DNA of 64,000 nt, taken from positions 1 through 64,000 of the forward strand of contig JABXII010000018.1 of assembly GCA_013373175.1 (NCBI GenBank), given 5' to 3'. This document shows, in pieces, positions 8,763 to 19,223 of the stretch. This DNA comes from Campylobacteraceae bacterium. Lineage in GTDB: Bacteria; Campylobacterota; Campylobacteria; Campylobacterales; Arcobacteraceae. A program made the position numbers and the translations under genes. The stretch's first letter is position 1; each line of letters begins with the position of its first letter. Under the pieces are notes generated by a model. That model did no database searches. It had not been told where the DNA came from and worked only from the letters and a program-made list of their open reading frames with translations.

Positions 8763-9812
8763 GTGGACCAAAAAAAACACAATAAATTTCAACAAGCATT
8801 TATATTATTATTATTGTTTACAGTTCTTATGGGTTTTATAGGAATGATTCGGCAGTTCTTAATAGCTCTTGTGCTTGCAGCAATCTTTGCAGGATTATTA
8901 TATCCTTTTTATAAAAAGACTCTTCTATACCTAAAAGACAAATCTGTTTTAGCCGCTTCAACTGTATTAGTAGTAACAATTTTAGCTGTAGGTTTACCAC
9001 TAACTGCACTTACAGGAATGGTTACAAGTGAAGCTATACAATTTAGTGAAAAGACAACGCCAATAGTAAAAGAGATTTTAGATGAGAAATTCTCACTTAA
9101 AGAACAATTACCAAGTTGGATACCTCTGCAAGATAAATTTGGTTCTATAAATGAAACTCTTCTAAAAAAAGCTTCAGATGCAACTAGTGCAGTAGGTAGT
9201 TGGCTAGTATCTAGTTTATCTAGTGCAACAAAAGGAACCGCAGGCTTTCTTATGAGTTTATTTATCATGCTTTATGCTATGTTTTACTTTTTGATAAATG
9301 GTCAAAAGTTATTAGATGCTTTCTCTTCTTTAGTACCTCTTTCAAAAGATGATTATGAAGAACTTATGGGTCGTGGACTTATGGTAACAAAAGCATCACT
9401 TAAAGGTATTGTTATAATTGGTCTTATTCAAGGTTTATTAGTTTCTTTAAGTTTTTGGGTTATAGGACTTAATGGTCCAGTATTTTGGGGAACTGTAGTT
9501 TTTCTTCTTTCAGCTATTCCTGGATTAGGAGCACCTATAGTTTGGGTACCTGCAGTTATTTACTTATTGATAACAGGTAGTATTGGTTGGGCAATTGCTC
9601 TTGCTATATGGGGAATAGTAGTAGTAGGATTAGTTGATAATCTTTTAAGACCATGGATTGTTGGAAATGATGCAAAACTACCTGACTTAGTGATACTTGT
9701 CTCAATACTTGGAGGAATAGTAACCTTTGGTCCAGTAGGTATTATTATAGGTCCAGTGATAGCTGCACTTTTAGATACTGTTTTAAATATCTATAAAAAA
9801 AGTTTCAAATAA
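8763..9812 (+). CDS. AI-2E family transporter (PerM-like)
   Basis: GTG start with RBS aaggag; multi-TM, FGPVGIIIGPVIAALL C-terminal motif. Confidence 0.88.
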   Translation: MDQKKHNKFQQAFILLLLFTVLMGFIGMIRQFLIALVLAAIFAGLLYPFYKKTLLYLKDKSVLAASTVLVVTILAVGLPLTALTGMVTSEAIQFSEKTTPIVKEILDEKFSLKEQLPSWIPLQDKFGSINETLLKKASDATSAVGSWLVSSLSSATKGTAGFLMSLFIMLYAMFYFLINGQKLLDAFSSLVPLSKDDYEELMGRGLMVTKASLKGIVIIGLIQGLLVSLSFWVIGLNGPVFWGTVVFLLSAIPGLGAPIVWVPAVIYLLITGSIGWAIALAIWGIVVVGLVDNLLRPWIVGNDAKLPDLVILVSILGGIVTFGPVGIIIGPVIAALLDTVLNIYKKSFK

Positions 9813-9831
9813 ACATTTAGTTCTTTTCATA

Positions 9832-9857
9832 GAGTGGGATTAAAAACTTTCCCACTC
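9832..9857. terminator. Hairpin between convergent genes, overlapping the MCP stop codon region
   Basis: GAGTGGGA ... TCCCACTC inverted repeat. Confidence 0.65.
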
Positions 9858-11933
9858 GTCTGAATCATCTTTTTTATCATTATTTGGTTTTACTACTTTG
9901 TTCTTTTCTTTATCTTTATTAACTTCTGTTTTAGGTTTCTGTTTGTTTTCTTCTTTAGATATTTTTTTGATATCTTTTGTATCTATATCATCTCTTTCTT
10001 TTACACTATTTTTTCCCTCAAACTCTTTTTCATTTGCATCTTTTACAATTTCATCTGCCAATGATTGTGTTTGATAAGCAATACTTTTAGTTTCATTTGC
10101 AACTGAAGCATTTTGTTGTGTTTGTTGGTCAAGAAGATTAATAGCATCATTAATTTGCACAATACCAGATTTTTGTTCTTTACTTGCAACTTCAACATCA
10201 GCAATTAACTCTAATGTAGTATTGATATTTGCGTTTAATCCTACATAACCTTTAATCATAGTATCAGCAATATTTTTACCATCGTTTGCTTTAACAGTAG
10301 CACTTTCAACTAAGTCTTTAATCTCTTTAGCAGCTTCTGCACTTCTTGAAGCTAGATTTCTAACTTCTTGGGCAACAACTGCAAAACCTTTTCCAGCTTC
10401 ACCAGCAGTTGCTGCTTCAACAGCTGCATTTAGTGACAGAATATTTGTTTGGAAGGCTATTTGGTCAATAACAGAGATAGCATCATTAATAGCAGTTACT
10501 TGCTCATTAATTGTATCCATAGCACTTGTAGTTTGATTAGCTAATTTTTCACCTTCAGTAGATGATTTTTTAAGTTCATTTGCATTTTGAGACATTTTTA
10601 CAACATTTTCAGTGTTATGAGAAATATTTGATGTAACCTCTTCTAATGCAGCTGCTGTTTCTTCTAAACTTGCTGCTGCTTCATTTGAAGAACTACTTAA
10701 TTTATCTACATTTGATAAAAGAGTATAAGCACTATTTTGTAAAGTTAATCCATTAGATTTATTAGTAACAAGCATTTCATTTATAATCTCAGCAAGTGTA
10801 TTTAAACCTTCTGCTGTGTCACCTTTTGTATTTTCTATTCTAAATCTGAAATTTAATTTCTGATACTCTTTTAATGCTTTTTTTATCTCATTTAAATCAT
10901 CAGCAACTGTTTTTGCTATAGCATCTAACATATCATTGAAAATAATTTTAAGTTCTTCAAGACTTTGATTATGAGTGTCTTTAACTATTTTTTCTTTTAT
11001 ATTACCTTCTTTGACTTGTTCAACAACTCTTTTTACATCATCTAATAATTTGGAGTCTTCATCTATTAAGGACTTAGTATTTTCTATATTTTCATTTACT
11101 ATTCCTGCAAGTTGGGCAATTTCATCCTTTGAACTTGTGTCTAATAGTTTTGCATCTGAACTTTCTTTATTTAAGTATGAGAAGAAGCCTAATAAACCAT
11201 CTTTGAATGTAGAAATTCCATTTTTGATTGTTCTACTTAGATAAATAGTAAATATAATTGCAATTATGATATTTATGATAGACATAATTACAAAGGCATA
11301 AAAAGATGTTTTAACAGCGCCATCTGTACTAACCTGATTTTTATTTATGACCTTGTATGTTTCTTCAGTAAAAAAATCCATTTTGTCTCTCATTTTATTA
11401 TAGTCTTCTAAATAATTTTCAAAATAGTATATTTTTGCTTCTTTGAATTTTCCATCTTTTATTTTAAAGAGTAGTTTATTTGTGTCATTTTCTACTTTTA
11501 AGAACAGTGTATCAAATTTGCTAAATTCATCACCTAATTGAGGTAACTCTTTTTTCAAAAGATTTCTAAACTTTCCAAATCTTTGTTTAACTTGGTCTAG
11601 ATTTTTCAAAGCATCATCAATAAGTTCTTTTGACTTATCTTGATCTTCGATACTTAAAACCTGTGATAATTCTATATTTGATTGATATGAATCTCTATCA
11701 GCTTCTAGTAAATAAATCAAACCCAAATTAATCATTTGAGATAATGCTACATTGGATTGATAAGAGTCTCTATCACCTTCTAATAAGTAATCTACACCTG
11801 CATAATCTTTGTGAGTCAGATTATTTACATTTATTTTTATCTTATTTATATTATAAGCGATATATACACTTGATAACATAGTGATAATAACAAGTACTGT
11901 AAATGCACCAATAATTTTACCTTTGATACTCAT
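9840..11933 (-). CDS. Methyl-accepting chemotaxis protein
   Basis: Two TMs, HAMP-like linker, signalling tip [51 protein letters not shown]-terminal EWESF. Confidence 0.95.
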   Translation of the reverse strand: MSIKGKIIGAFTVLVIITMLSSVYIAYNINKIKINVNNLTHKDYAGVDYLLEGDRDSYQSNVALSQMINLGLIYLLEADRDSYQSNIELSQVLSIEDQDKSKELIDDALKNLDQVKQRFGKFRNLLKKELPQLGDEFSKFDTLFLKVENDTNKLLFKIKDGKFKEAKIYYFENYLEDYNKMRDKMDFFTEETYKVINKNQVSTDGAVKTSFYAFVIMSIINIIIAIIFTIYLSRTIKNGISTFKDGLLGFFSYLNKESSDAKLLDTSSKDEIAQLAGIVNENIENTKSLIDEDSKLLDDVKRVVEQVKEGNIKEKIVKDTHNQSLEELKIIFNDMLDAIAKTVADDLNEIKKALKEYQKLNFRFRIENTKGDTAEGLNTLAEIINEMLVTNKSNGLTLQNSAYTLLSNVDKLSSSSNEAAASLEETAAALEEVTSNISHNTENVVKMSQNANELKKSSTEGEKLANQTTSAMDTINEQVTAINDAISVIDQIAFQTNILSLNAAVEAATAGEAGKGFAVVAQEVRNLASRSAEAAKEIKDLVESATVKANDGKNIADTMIKGYVGLNANINTTLELIADVEVASKEQKSGIVQINDAINLLDQQTQQNASVANETKSIAYQTQSLADEIVKDANEKEFEGKNSVKERDDIDTKDIKKISKEENKQKPKTEVNKDKEKNKVVKPNNDKKDDSDEWESF

Positions 11934-12053
11934 AACATTATCCTTTTCAATAATTATATTATATATATCTTATTGAAATGACACTTAATGTTATTTTAAT
12001 ATAACAGTTTAGTTATTTATGAGTACAGGTAAATACTATTTAGGTTATTTCTT

Positions 12054-12419
12054 TTATTTGATAAATTTCTTTTCTAATTCTTCATCTGTTAATTCAATAT
12101 TGTCTTCATTTAAGAAACCAAACCAATAAGTATCTTCGTCATCTTGAACTTCAATAACTAAGATATTTTCTTCTTTATGATTTTCTACAAATTTTTCAAT
12201 TGCTTCAAGAGCAGAGTTTTTCCAATAACTTTCGATTTCTTCATTGTTTCCAGCATCAAAGAAAAGGCAATCTTCACATATTGAAAAAAGATAATTTCCA
12301 GCACCTTCATAAATTTCAAATGAACTATCATCGTTATATAGTTTTTCATTTGTAAATGGGCAATATAAGCTAAACTTTTTTTGCACTTTTAGTTTTAGAA
12401 CTACTTTATTCATAATCAT
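12054..12419 (-). CDS. Hypothetical acidic protein
   Basis: Intact 121-aa ORF. Confidence 0.6.
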   Translation of the reverse strand: MIMNKVVLKLKVQKKFSLYCPFTNEKLYNDDSSFEIYEGAGNYLFSICEDCLFFDAGNNEEIESYWKNSALEAIEKFVENHKEENILVIEVQDDEDTYWFGFLNEDNIELTDEELEKKFIK

Positions 12420-12490
12420 CCTATGTAATTAATTTTTAGGATTATATTAAAGTTTTTCTAAAATCCTAGTGATTAATATTTACCAAAACT

Positions 12491-13489
12491 TCAATTAGAT
12501 GAAAACCAAACTTTTGAGATGAGTTCGTAAGATTTTATTCTTTTGTCTGGGTCATGTATCATTGAATTTACCATGATTTCATTTGCACCAGTTCTTTCAA
12601 TAAGAGTTTCAATTCTTTCTTTTACATACTCTGGTGTTCCCCAAATAGATTCTCTTGTTTTGTGTCTTATACTATTTTCTTCCCACTGTTCCCATAAGCT
12701 ATTCATATCTTCTGTTGGTTTTGGCAATTGTTTATTATCTCCTCTTTGAAGATAAAGAAACTTTTGAAGTTCTGTTGTAGCTAAATACTGAGCTTCTTCA
12801 TTTGTATTGGCACATACAATATTGATACAAACCATTACATAAGGCTCTTTTAGTTGGTCAGATGGTTTAAAGTTTTGTTTATATATTCTTACAGCATCAT
12901 CCATCAAATCAGGTGCAAAGTGTGAAGCAAAAACAAAAGGTAAACCTTTTTGGGCAGCTAATTGTGCACTAAAAGTACTTGAACCAAGCAACCAAATAGG
13001 AATATCTAATCCATATCCCGGTATTGCTTTTATTCCACTTTTCCCTGCTTCATCAGATAAATAGTACTGTAAATATTGAAGCATAAGAGGAAAGTCGTCA
13101 TTGTTGATATCTCGTCTTAAAGCCATCATTGTTTGTCTATCAGTACCAGGAGCTCTACCTAATCCTAAATCTATTCTATTTGGATATAAAGACTCCAATG
13201 TTCCAAATTGTTCTGCTATAACTAAAGGAGAATGATTAGGCAACATAATCCCACCCGAACCTATCCTTATGTTTTTAGTTTGTGCTCCAATATAACTCAA
13301 TACAACAGAAGTAGCAGCACTAGCGATTCCTGGGAAATTGTGATGTTCAGCTACCCAATAACGAGTAAAGCCAAACTCTTCAACACTTTGGGCTAGTTTT
13401 GTACTGTTTTCAATAGCTTGTGGGATTGTAAAGCCCTCACCTACTGGAATTAAATCTAATACAGATAATGGTATTTTTTTATTATTCAT
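12491..13489 (-). CDS. LLM-class flavin-dependent oxidoreductase
   Basis: Luciferase-like sequence; start placed at MNNKK because ggagaaaat precedes it. Confidence 0.9.
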   Translation of the reverse strand: MNNKKIPLSVLDLIPVGEGFTIPQAIENSTKLAQSVEEFGFTRYWVAEHHNFPGIASAATSVVLSYIGAQTKNIRIGSGGIMLPNHSPLVIAEQFGTLESLYPNRIDLGLGRAPGTDRQTMMALRRDINNDDFPLMLQYLQYYLSDEAGKSGIKAIPGYGLDIPIWLLGSSTFSAQLAAQKGLPFVFASHFAPDLMDDAVRIYKQNFKPSDQLKEPYVMVCINIVCANTNEEAQYLATTELQKFLYLQRGDNKQLPKPTEDMNSLWEQWEENSIRHKTRESIWGTPEYVKERIETLIERTGANEIMVNSMIHDPDKRIKSYELISKVWFSSN

Positions 13490-13621
13490 ATTTTCTCCAT
13501 ATAAATCATAATGTAATATTTGCACTATAGTAAAAGAAGATTATAATAACATTATCTAAAAATCTAAGTTTAAAATTTCAAATGTATAATGCTAAAGTTA
13601 TTTTAATTTTAAAGGTTATTT

Positions 13622-13939
13622 ATGAGCAATATAGTATTTACAGTAAAAATAAAAGTTAAAGAAGAGTTTACACAAATAGTTTATCCATTTATGCAAGCAA
13701 TGCATAAACTTACCCATGAATTTGATGAAGGTTTTGTTCAGTATGACCTTTACAAAGATAAAGAGGATGAAAATAAATTTTATTTTATAGAAGAGTGGGA
13801 TAGTGAAGAGTCTCTTGAAAAACATAAACAAAAAGAGCACTATAAAAGTTTTATAGAGTTTATGGATGGTAAATTAGAATCTATAGATAAGGTTTTAGAA
13901 AAGATTGATACTAGCTCTTTAGAAAAAGTTGAAAGCTAG
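13622..13939 (+). CDS. Antibiotic biosynthesis monooxygenase-like (ABM, quinol monooxygenase family)
   Basis: ABM-type YKDKEDENKFYFIEEWDSEESLEKHKQKEHY. Confidence 0.85.
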   Translation: MSNIVFTVKIKVKEEFTQIVYPFMQAMHKLTHEFDEGFVQYDLYKDKEDENKFYFIEEWDSEESLEKHKQKEHYKSFIEFMDGKLESIDKVLEKIDTSSLEKVES

Positions 13940-13954
13940 AATATATAAACGTGA

Positions 13955-13987
13955 AGATATAGATTTTAGTCCTTTTAATCTATATCT
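13955..13987. terminator. Hairpin terminator
   Basis: AGATATAGATT ... AATCTATATCT followed by T run; between convergent genes. Confidence 0.7.
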
Positions 13988-14008
13988 TTTTTAACTTCTC
14001 CAATATCT

Positions 14009-17000
14009 TTATTTTCTATTTTTATATTTATCAATATGTTTTACCATCACTCCAGAAAAGGTTACACTATTTGATATTGTTTTTCTATTTCCAAATAATA
14101 CAAATATTTCTTTAGCTCTAGTTACTGCAACATTTATCATATCTGGCTCATCTCTATTAAAAAATAGATTTGGAGCTTTCCCTTCATTTTCTTTATTATA
14201 AACAGATGAAAAGATTATTATATCTCTTTCTGAACCTTGATATTTATGAACAGTACCTACTTTGATAATTGGTTCTTTAATATCGTCTTTATGGCTTCCA
14301 ATTTTATTAATAATTTCTTTTTTTAATAAATTTTCCTGATTTACAAATGGTGTAATAATTCCTATTGAATTATAATAATCCTCATCAGTAATATCTTCTT
14401 TATTTTTAATTCTCTTTAAAAACTCATTAATATAACGTTCTTTTCTATCTATAATAAAGTTTATAATTTCACCAACTTCACCTTGATTTGTATTATATGA
14501 ACTTTTTTGATGTTCATGTTCTATAAATAACAATGTACTCCAACTCTTATCTTGATATTTATCTTTTTTTAATGGTTTAATTTCATTAAAGTATGATATT
14601 TCATTAGAAATTTGTACAATAGGAGTTTGGCATCTAAAATGTTCCTTTAACCAAAGATCACCTTCCATTTTACTTTTATTATATGGAAGAAAATAATTAG
14701 TACTTGAATTAGCTATATCCATGGAGTTATTATTTTTTTTGATTATTGGTTCATTACTCATTTTAGAAGCACATGAGAAATATTTTGAAACAATACTAAT
14801 ATCTTTTTTTGAAGAATAAAAGTCTTCTAATATTCTGTTTTCAATTTTAGTATCATAAGAAAAGACAGGTTTTAATTGTTTAGTATCTCCAAATAGCATC
14901 ACTTTTTTGGCACAGTTTAATATTATCATTTTAGAAGGAGGTATCGTACCTGCTTCATCGATTAATAAAAAGTCAAAAATATTTTCTTTTATATAAGTAT
15001 CATTTCTATTTGAAACTATTGTACCAAAACTATTACAAGTGATATTTATAATAGGGAAAATAGGATATAAACTGCTAAAAAGTTCATCATTATTTGTATT
15101 TTTAGTAGAAATATTTATAAAATCTTCTGTTGCGTTAACATAGTATGAAATTTCATCAATAGTAGCTTTTGAATTTTTTAATATATATAAAATTTTTTCT
15201 TCATCTAATTCTTTAGGTAAATACTTATTATTAAAAGAAAACTTTCTATCACACTTTGAACATTTGATTACACTATCACGTTGAACCATAGAACCTTCAT
15301 GACATATAGGACACTTGATAACTTTATTATCAAAATTATTTAATTCTATTTTAGTATTCCACATATTTGTATTTGATATAAAATAAAGAGCCTCTAAAAG
15401 ATGTAAAGCAAAATAAAAATTATCAGTTCTTTGTGTAGTATCATATCTTTCATTTTTTTCATTTAATCTAGCAAGCTCTTTATATGTATCCTCAAATTCA
15501 ATTAGTCTTTCTATATCTTCAAACTCAAAAATATCATTTGATAAAATACCAAACTCTTTATCTAGTAAATTTTCTATTTGATATAATTTAATGTCTTTGT
15601 CATCTATTTCATTTTCTAGTTGATATATCTCTAATTTTATTTCACTATGTTTTACACTAGATTTAGTAATATTTGTATCAATTTTACTTAATTTTTTTTC
15701 TAGTTCTTTAATATATTTACTATGTTTATTTAATATATTTTCTTTTAAATCGTTTATAAAAAAATCTTGCTGATAAAAGTTAGTCTGAAGATTAGACAAT
15801 TGTTCTTGCGATGAATTATTTAATAACTCAATCTTATCTTTTATCTTACCTCTTTTTAAAAATCCATAAGAAAGTTTTTCTAATATGTTAGCACTTTCAA
15901 ATACTTTTTCAATATCTGTTTTTAGAAGTTCTTTTATATCGTTTTTTTCATTTGCAAATTTATCTCTATATTTATATTTAATCTCTTCAAAACAACTACT
16001 ATAAAGTGGCGATATTTTATAATCACTTAAATAAGATTGTTCTGTTTTTATTTGTTTATTTATAATCTCAATTTCATTTGCGCATAAAGATATAGAATTT
16101 TCAATTTCAAAAGCTTCAGCTTTATACTCTTTTATTGTATTTTTTAAATTTAGTATATTTTTTTCTATTTGTTTATACTCTTTTTGAAAAGACCTAAATC
16201 TACACAATGAAGAAGAAAGTTTTTCTGAGTGCTCTTTTATTTGGGAAAGTGTAGCTTTTATAAGATCTTCTTGAATACCTTTTTCTATATATTTTGTTAC
16301 TAAATTTAGTTCGATTTTACTTAACTTATCCACTTTATTTTGAATATGAGATGTTAATTTTTGTAATTCTTCTATGTTTTCATTTATTTTATTAAAGAAA
16401 AACCTTGCAGCTTTATTTAAAAGGTCTAAAGTTTTTTTATCAACTTCTCCACAAAACATATCTATTTCTCTATATTTAAAATATTCATTTATAAAAATTA
16501 GAGGATTTTTTGATATTATATTTCCTACTGTTTGCATATCATTTTTAGAAAGTTCATATGTTCTTTTTATTGTACTTCTAACAGAAGGAACAAACAAATT
16601 ATTATTAAAGTTTATAGTCTTTTTTTCTAATTCAATATCATCAGTCAACCATCGTTTATATAAATTACTATCGTTCTTTTTAGAAGTTTCAATAAATCCT
16701 GAGTCTATTCCCTCAGAAATATTTGTTAAGGCTTGATTGTTTGTAGAGGAGCAAACTATAGGAGTAGAAAATAAAACAACTTTCTCTTTTAAATAGCTTT
16801 CATAACTTTTTATAGCTGATTTTACTGTATAATCACCAAATATGCCTCTCAATAATGAAGTTTTACCTGTTCCTGGTGCACCATTTACAGGTAATACATC
16901 TTTATTTTCAAGATAACAACTCAATGCTTCTCTTTGTGTTTGTGCTAAGGGATATTCTTTATCAAAGGAACCAAAATGAGAAGAATAAGAATTTATAATT

Positions 17001-17908
17001 TTTTTTGTAGTGATAATCTCACTTGCTTCTATTTTAGGATAGATTATATCATTCATTTTTCTTCTATCTACACTAAAGTATGAGTATATCAAATTATTAA
17101 TGTTTTGATGTTCAAAGATAGTATCATAAATTTTTGTCAATCCCATATTCAGATTTTGTGAAACCCCAATAATAAAAGCTTTATCTTGAAACTCCTTTTC
17201 TATATTATATTTATCTGATTTAAAAACAGGCTCTAAAAATTCACTTATCTGTTTTTGTGTATGTTCAAATGATGATAAGTTAATATATGGTGTTTCTAAA
17301 GAATATGGTTCTAGTATTTTTGGATTAAATACCAAATAAGGCTTAATCTCACAAGAAAATTCTTCTTCATCTTCTGTTAAGCTATACCCCAAATATCTTT
17401 TTATCTCAATAAATATTTTATCTGGTGTTAAAAAATTAAACTCTTTATCATAGTTTGGGAAAAGTATCACAAAAGAAGGAACAAACTTAGAATAATTAGA
17501 AAAAGGATTTTCTTTTAAAAGATTAAATGCTATTCCATATTGAAAGAAGTTTGAATCTTTTGAAAAAATAAATTTATTATGTTCATAGATATTTGGGGGA
17601 TCATATCTTTTTTTAAGTTTTTGCCCTTCAAAATTTATAGTTCTTTCAAAATATGACACTTCATGAATAAATGATTCAATTGTATCTTCACTAAGATATT
17701 CAATAGGCAAAAAGTTATTCTTAAAATTACTATCTAATGAAAAATAATGATTCTTTTCTAGCTTTTTATCATATTCTTTATTAATTTTATCACTTACATG
17801 ATATGAAGATATCTGAGTTTTTTTATATTTTGTTCCAAGAACATTATCAATCCTAAGTGCTAAATCATAATATTTAAATAACCTGTTTAAAAACTCTTCT
17901 CTTCTCAT
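14009..17908 (-). CDS. Large SF1 (UPF1/DNA2-like) helicase with coiled-coil and zinc-ribbon insertions
   Basis: Walker A GAPGTGKTSLL, LLIDEAGTIPPSK, LFGDTKQLKPV, GTVHKYQGSERDIIIFSSV, NVAVTRAKEIFVLFG; CPIC..CSKC. Confidence 0.88.
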   Translation of the reverse strand: MRREEFLNRLFKYYDLALRIDNVLGTKYKKTQISSYHVSDKINKEYDKKLEKNHYFSLDSNFKNNFLPIEYLSEDTIESFIHEVSYFERTINFEGQKLKKRYDPPNIYEHNKFIFSKDSNFFQYGIAFNLLKENPFSNYSKFVPSFVILFPNYDKEFNFLTPDKIFIEIKRYLGYSLTEDEEEFSCEIKPYLVFNPKILEPYSLETPYINLSSFEHTQKQISEFLEPVFKSDKYNIEKEFQDKAFIIGVSQNLNMGLTKIYDTIFEHQNINNLIYSYFSVDRRKMNDIIYPKIEASEIITTKKIINSYSSHFGSFDKEYPLAQTQREALSCYLENKDVLPVNGAPGTGKTSLLRGIFGDYTVKSAIKSYESYLKEKVVLFSTPIVCSSTNNQALTNISEGIDSGFIETSKKNDSNLYKRWLTDDIELEKKTINFNNNLFVPSVRSTIKRTYELSKNDMQTVGNIISKNPLIFINEYFKYREIDMFCGEVDKKTLDLLNKAARFFFNKINENIEELQKLTSHIQNKVDKLSKIELNLVTKYIEKGIQEDLIKATLSQIKEHSEKLSSSLCRFRSFQKEYKQIEKNILNLKNTIKEYKAEAFEIENSISLCANEIEIINKQIKTEQSYLSDYKISPLYSSCFEEIKYKYRDKFANEKNDIKELLKTDIEKVFESANILEKLSYGFLKRGKIKDKIELLNNSSQEQLSNLQTNFYQQDFFINDLKENILNKHSKYIKELEKKLSKIDTNITKSSVKHSEIKLEIYQLENEIDDKDIKLYQIENLLDKEFGILSNDIFEFEDIERLIEFEDTYKELARLNEKNERYDTTQRTDNFYFALHLLEALYFISNTNMWNTKIELNNFDNKVIKCPICHEGSMVQRDSVIKCSKCDRKFSFNNKYLPKELDEEKILYILKNSKATIDEISYYVNATEDFINISTKNTNNDELFSSLYPIFPIINITCNSFGTIVSNRNDTYIKENIFDFLLIDEAGTIPPSKMIILNCAKKVMLFGDTKQLKPVFSYDTKIENRILEDFYSSKKDISIVSKYFSCASKMSNEPIIKKNNNSMDIANSSTNYFLPYNKSKMEGDLWLKEHFRCQTPIVQISNEISYFNEIKPLKKDKYQDKSWSTLLFIEHEHQKSSYNTNQGEVGEIINFIIDRKERYINEFLKRIKNKEDITDEDYYNSIGIITPFVNQENLLKKEIINKIGSHKDDIKEPIIKVGTVHKYQGSERDIIIFSSVYNKENEGKAPNLFFNRDEPDMINVAVTRAKEIFVLFGNRKTISNSVTFSGVMVKHIDKYKNRK

Positions 17909-17948
17909 ATTTTATTTACTTTCTTTTTAATCTATATCTTTTTAAAAA

Positions 17949-17997
17949 ATTCCAATATCTGCACCATACCAAAGTATCAAGGTTACAATATTCTAAA
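17949..17997 (-). pseudogene. 3'-terminal remnant of a DUF2779 gene
   Basis: About 90% identical to 27096-27144; encodes LEYCNLDTLV then frameshifts (compare LEYCKLDTLAMVKIL). Confidence 0.75.
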
Positions 17998-18088
17998 GTT
18001 TTCATTTACTCTTATATAAACACATTCATTTTTTACTAAATAATAATTATCTTCTTTTAATTAATTCTTATATTTAAAATTTTTACGA

Positions 18089-18286
18089 TTAATATTTAAC
18101 ATATATATTTTTTTCATTTTTATTTTTTTGATAAAATTCAGGCTTGTTTTTAAAGCTTTGTTCACCTTCGAATCCTTTTAAAATTTCATCTAGTTCACTT
18201 ATGCAAATATCGCCTTTCATTCCTTTTGTTTCAGCTTGAATATTTCCATCTTCATCTATTTCTATTATTACATTATACTCTTGCAT
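18089..18286 (-). CDS. DUF2997-like small protein
   Basis: MQEYNVIIEIDEDGNIQAETKGMKGDICISELDEILKGFEGEQSFKNKPEFYQ resembles DUF2997. Confidence 0.7.
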   Translation of the reverse strand: MQEYNVIIEIDEDGNIQAETKGMKGDICISELDEILKGFEGEQSFKNKPEFYQKNKNEKNIYVKY

Positions 18287-18836
18287 TATTTTCCTTTTCT
18301 ATCATTTTGATAAGCTTATTTGTTGGATATCCTGTAATTTTAATATTTGCATTTATATCTATATCTATTTGAACATCGCTATTATTGAATTGCCAAGGAT
18401 CAATATCTTTATTTAATAAATATAGACTTTGATTATTATTTATTTTATTTTTATCATATCTACCTGATACTAAAATATCAGTGTAATTTAGTAAAACTTT
18501 TTTAAAATCACTTTGAAGTTCCTCTATATCAAACCCACTAAATATCTGAATATCTAAATTAGTATTTTCTTTTACTAATTGAGCTAATTTTGATAGTTCA
18601 TCAGATTGTAGAAATGGTTCTCCCCCAGTAAATGTTATACCATTAATAGTATCTCTTAAATTTATAATTTCTTTAAAAACTTCATCAACCGTTTTTAATA
18701 TTCTTTTTTCAAAACTCCAAGTTTCAGTATTCCAACAGCCTGTACATGCTAAATCACAACCTTGAAGCCATAATACATATCTACATCCATTTCCATTAAC
18801 ATAGTTTGAAGTTGCAATATTATGAATGTTCAACAT
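18273..18836 (-). CDS. Radical SAM, NrdG-activase-like 4Fe-4S protein
   Basis: GCDLACTGCWN CxxxCxxC; GITFTGGEPFLQ. Confidence 0.88.
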   Translation of the reverse strand: MLNIHNIATSNYVNGNGCRYVLWLQGCDLACTGCWNTETWSFEKRILKTVDEVFKEIINLRDTINGITFTGGEPFLQSDELSKLAQLVKENTNLDIQIFSGFDIEELQSDFKKVLLNYTDILVSGRYDKNKINNNQSLYLLNKDIDPWQFNNSDVQIDIDINANIKITGYPTNKLIKMIEKENNARV

Positions 18837-19223
18837 TTAGTAAGTTCTTTTTTGAAGTACTAATCTAATAGTATTATCTTCTTGTATTTGTTTTTTTAGT
18901 TTATAGCCTTGTCTTTTAGCATTTTCAATTAGTAAATTAGCTTTTTCTTCTCTTAGTATTCTTTTTTCTTCTTTTATTCTTAATTTCTCTGCTTCTGCTA
19001 GTTCTTCAAGATATTTATTAAATCTTTGAGTATAAAGAGATTCTATTTTTTCAATTTCTTTTTTCTTTTGATTTTCATCAATTTGATCCCATGCATCATA
19101 TTCATTAAATATGAATCGTTTGTTTTCTATTTTTATATCTAATCTTAACTCATCTAGTATTTCTTTAGCTATTTGAATGTTTTGAATTAATAGTTGCCCT
19201 TTTATATTTATTGTTCTACTCAT
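18837..19223 (-). CDS. DUF1257 (Ycf35)-like protein with coiled coil
   Basis: C-terminal AKRQGYKLKKQIQEDNTIRLVLQKR resembles the Ycf35 C-terminus; adjacent to DUF2997-like. Confidence 0.55.
   Translation of the reverse strand: MSRTINIKGQLLIQNIQIAKEILDELRLDIKIENKRFIFNEYDAWDQIDENQKKKEIEKIESLYTQRFNKYLEELAEAEKLRIKEEKRILREEKANLLIENAKRQGYKLKKQIQEDNTIRLVLQKRTY

Noticed and set aside
13490-13525. Upstream start of the LLM oxidoreductase
   Set aside because: A strong ggagaaaat precedes the ATG at 13489.
13616-13840. Minus-strand 74-aa ORF opposite the ABM-like gene
   Set aside because: Antisense low-complexity Phe/Ile-rich translation; the plus-strand ABM ORF has the family match.
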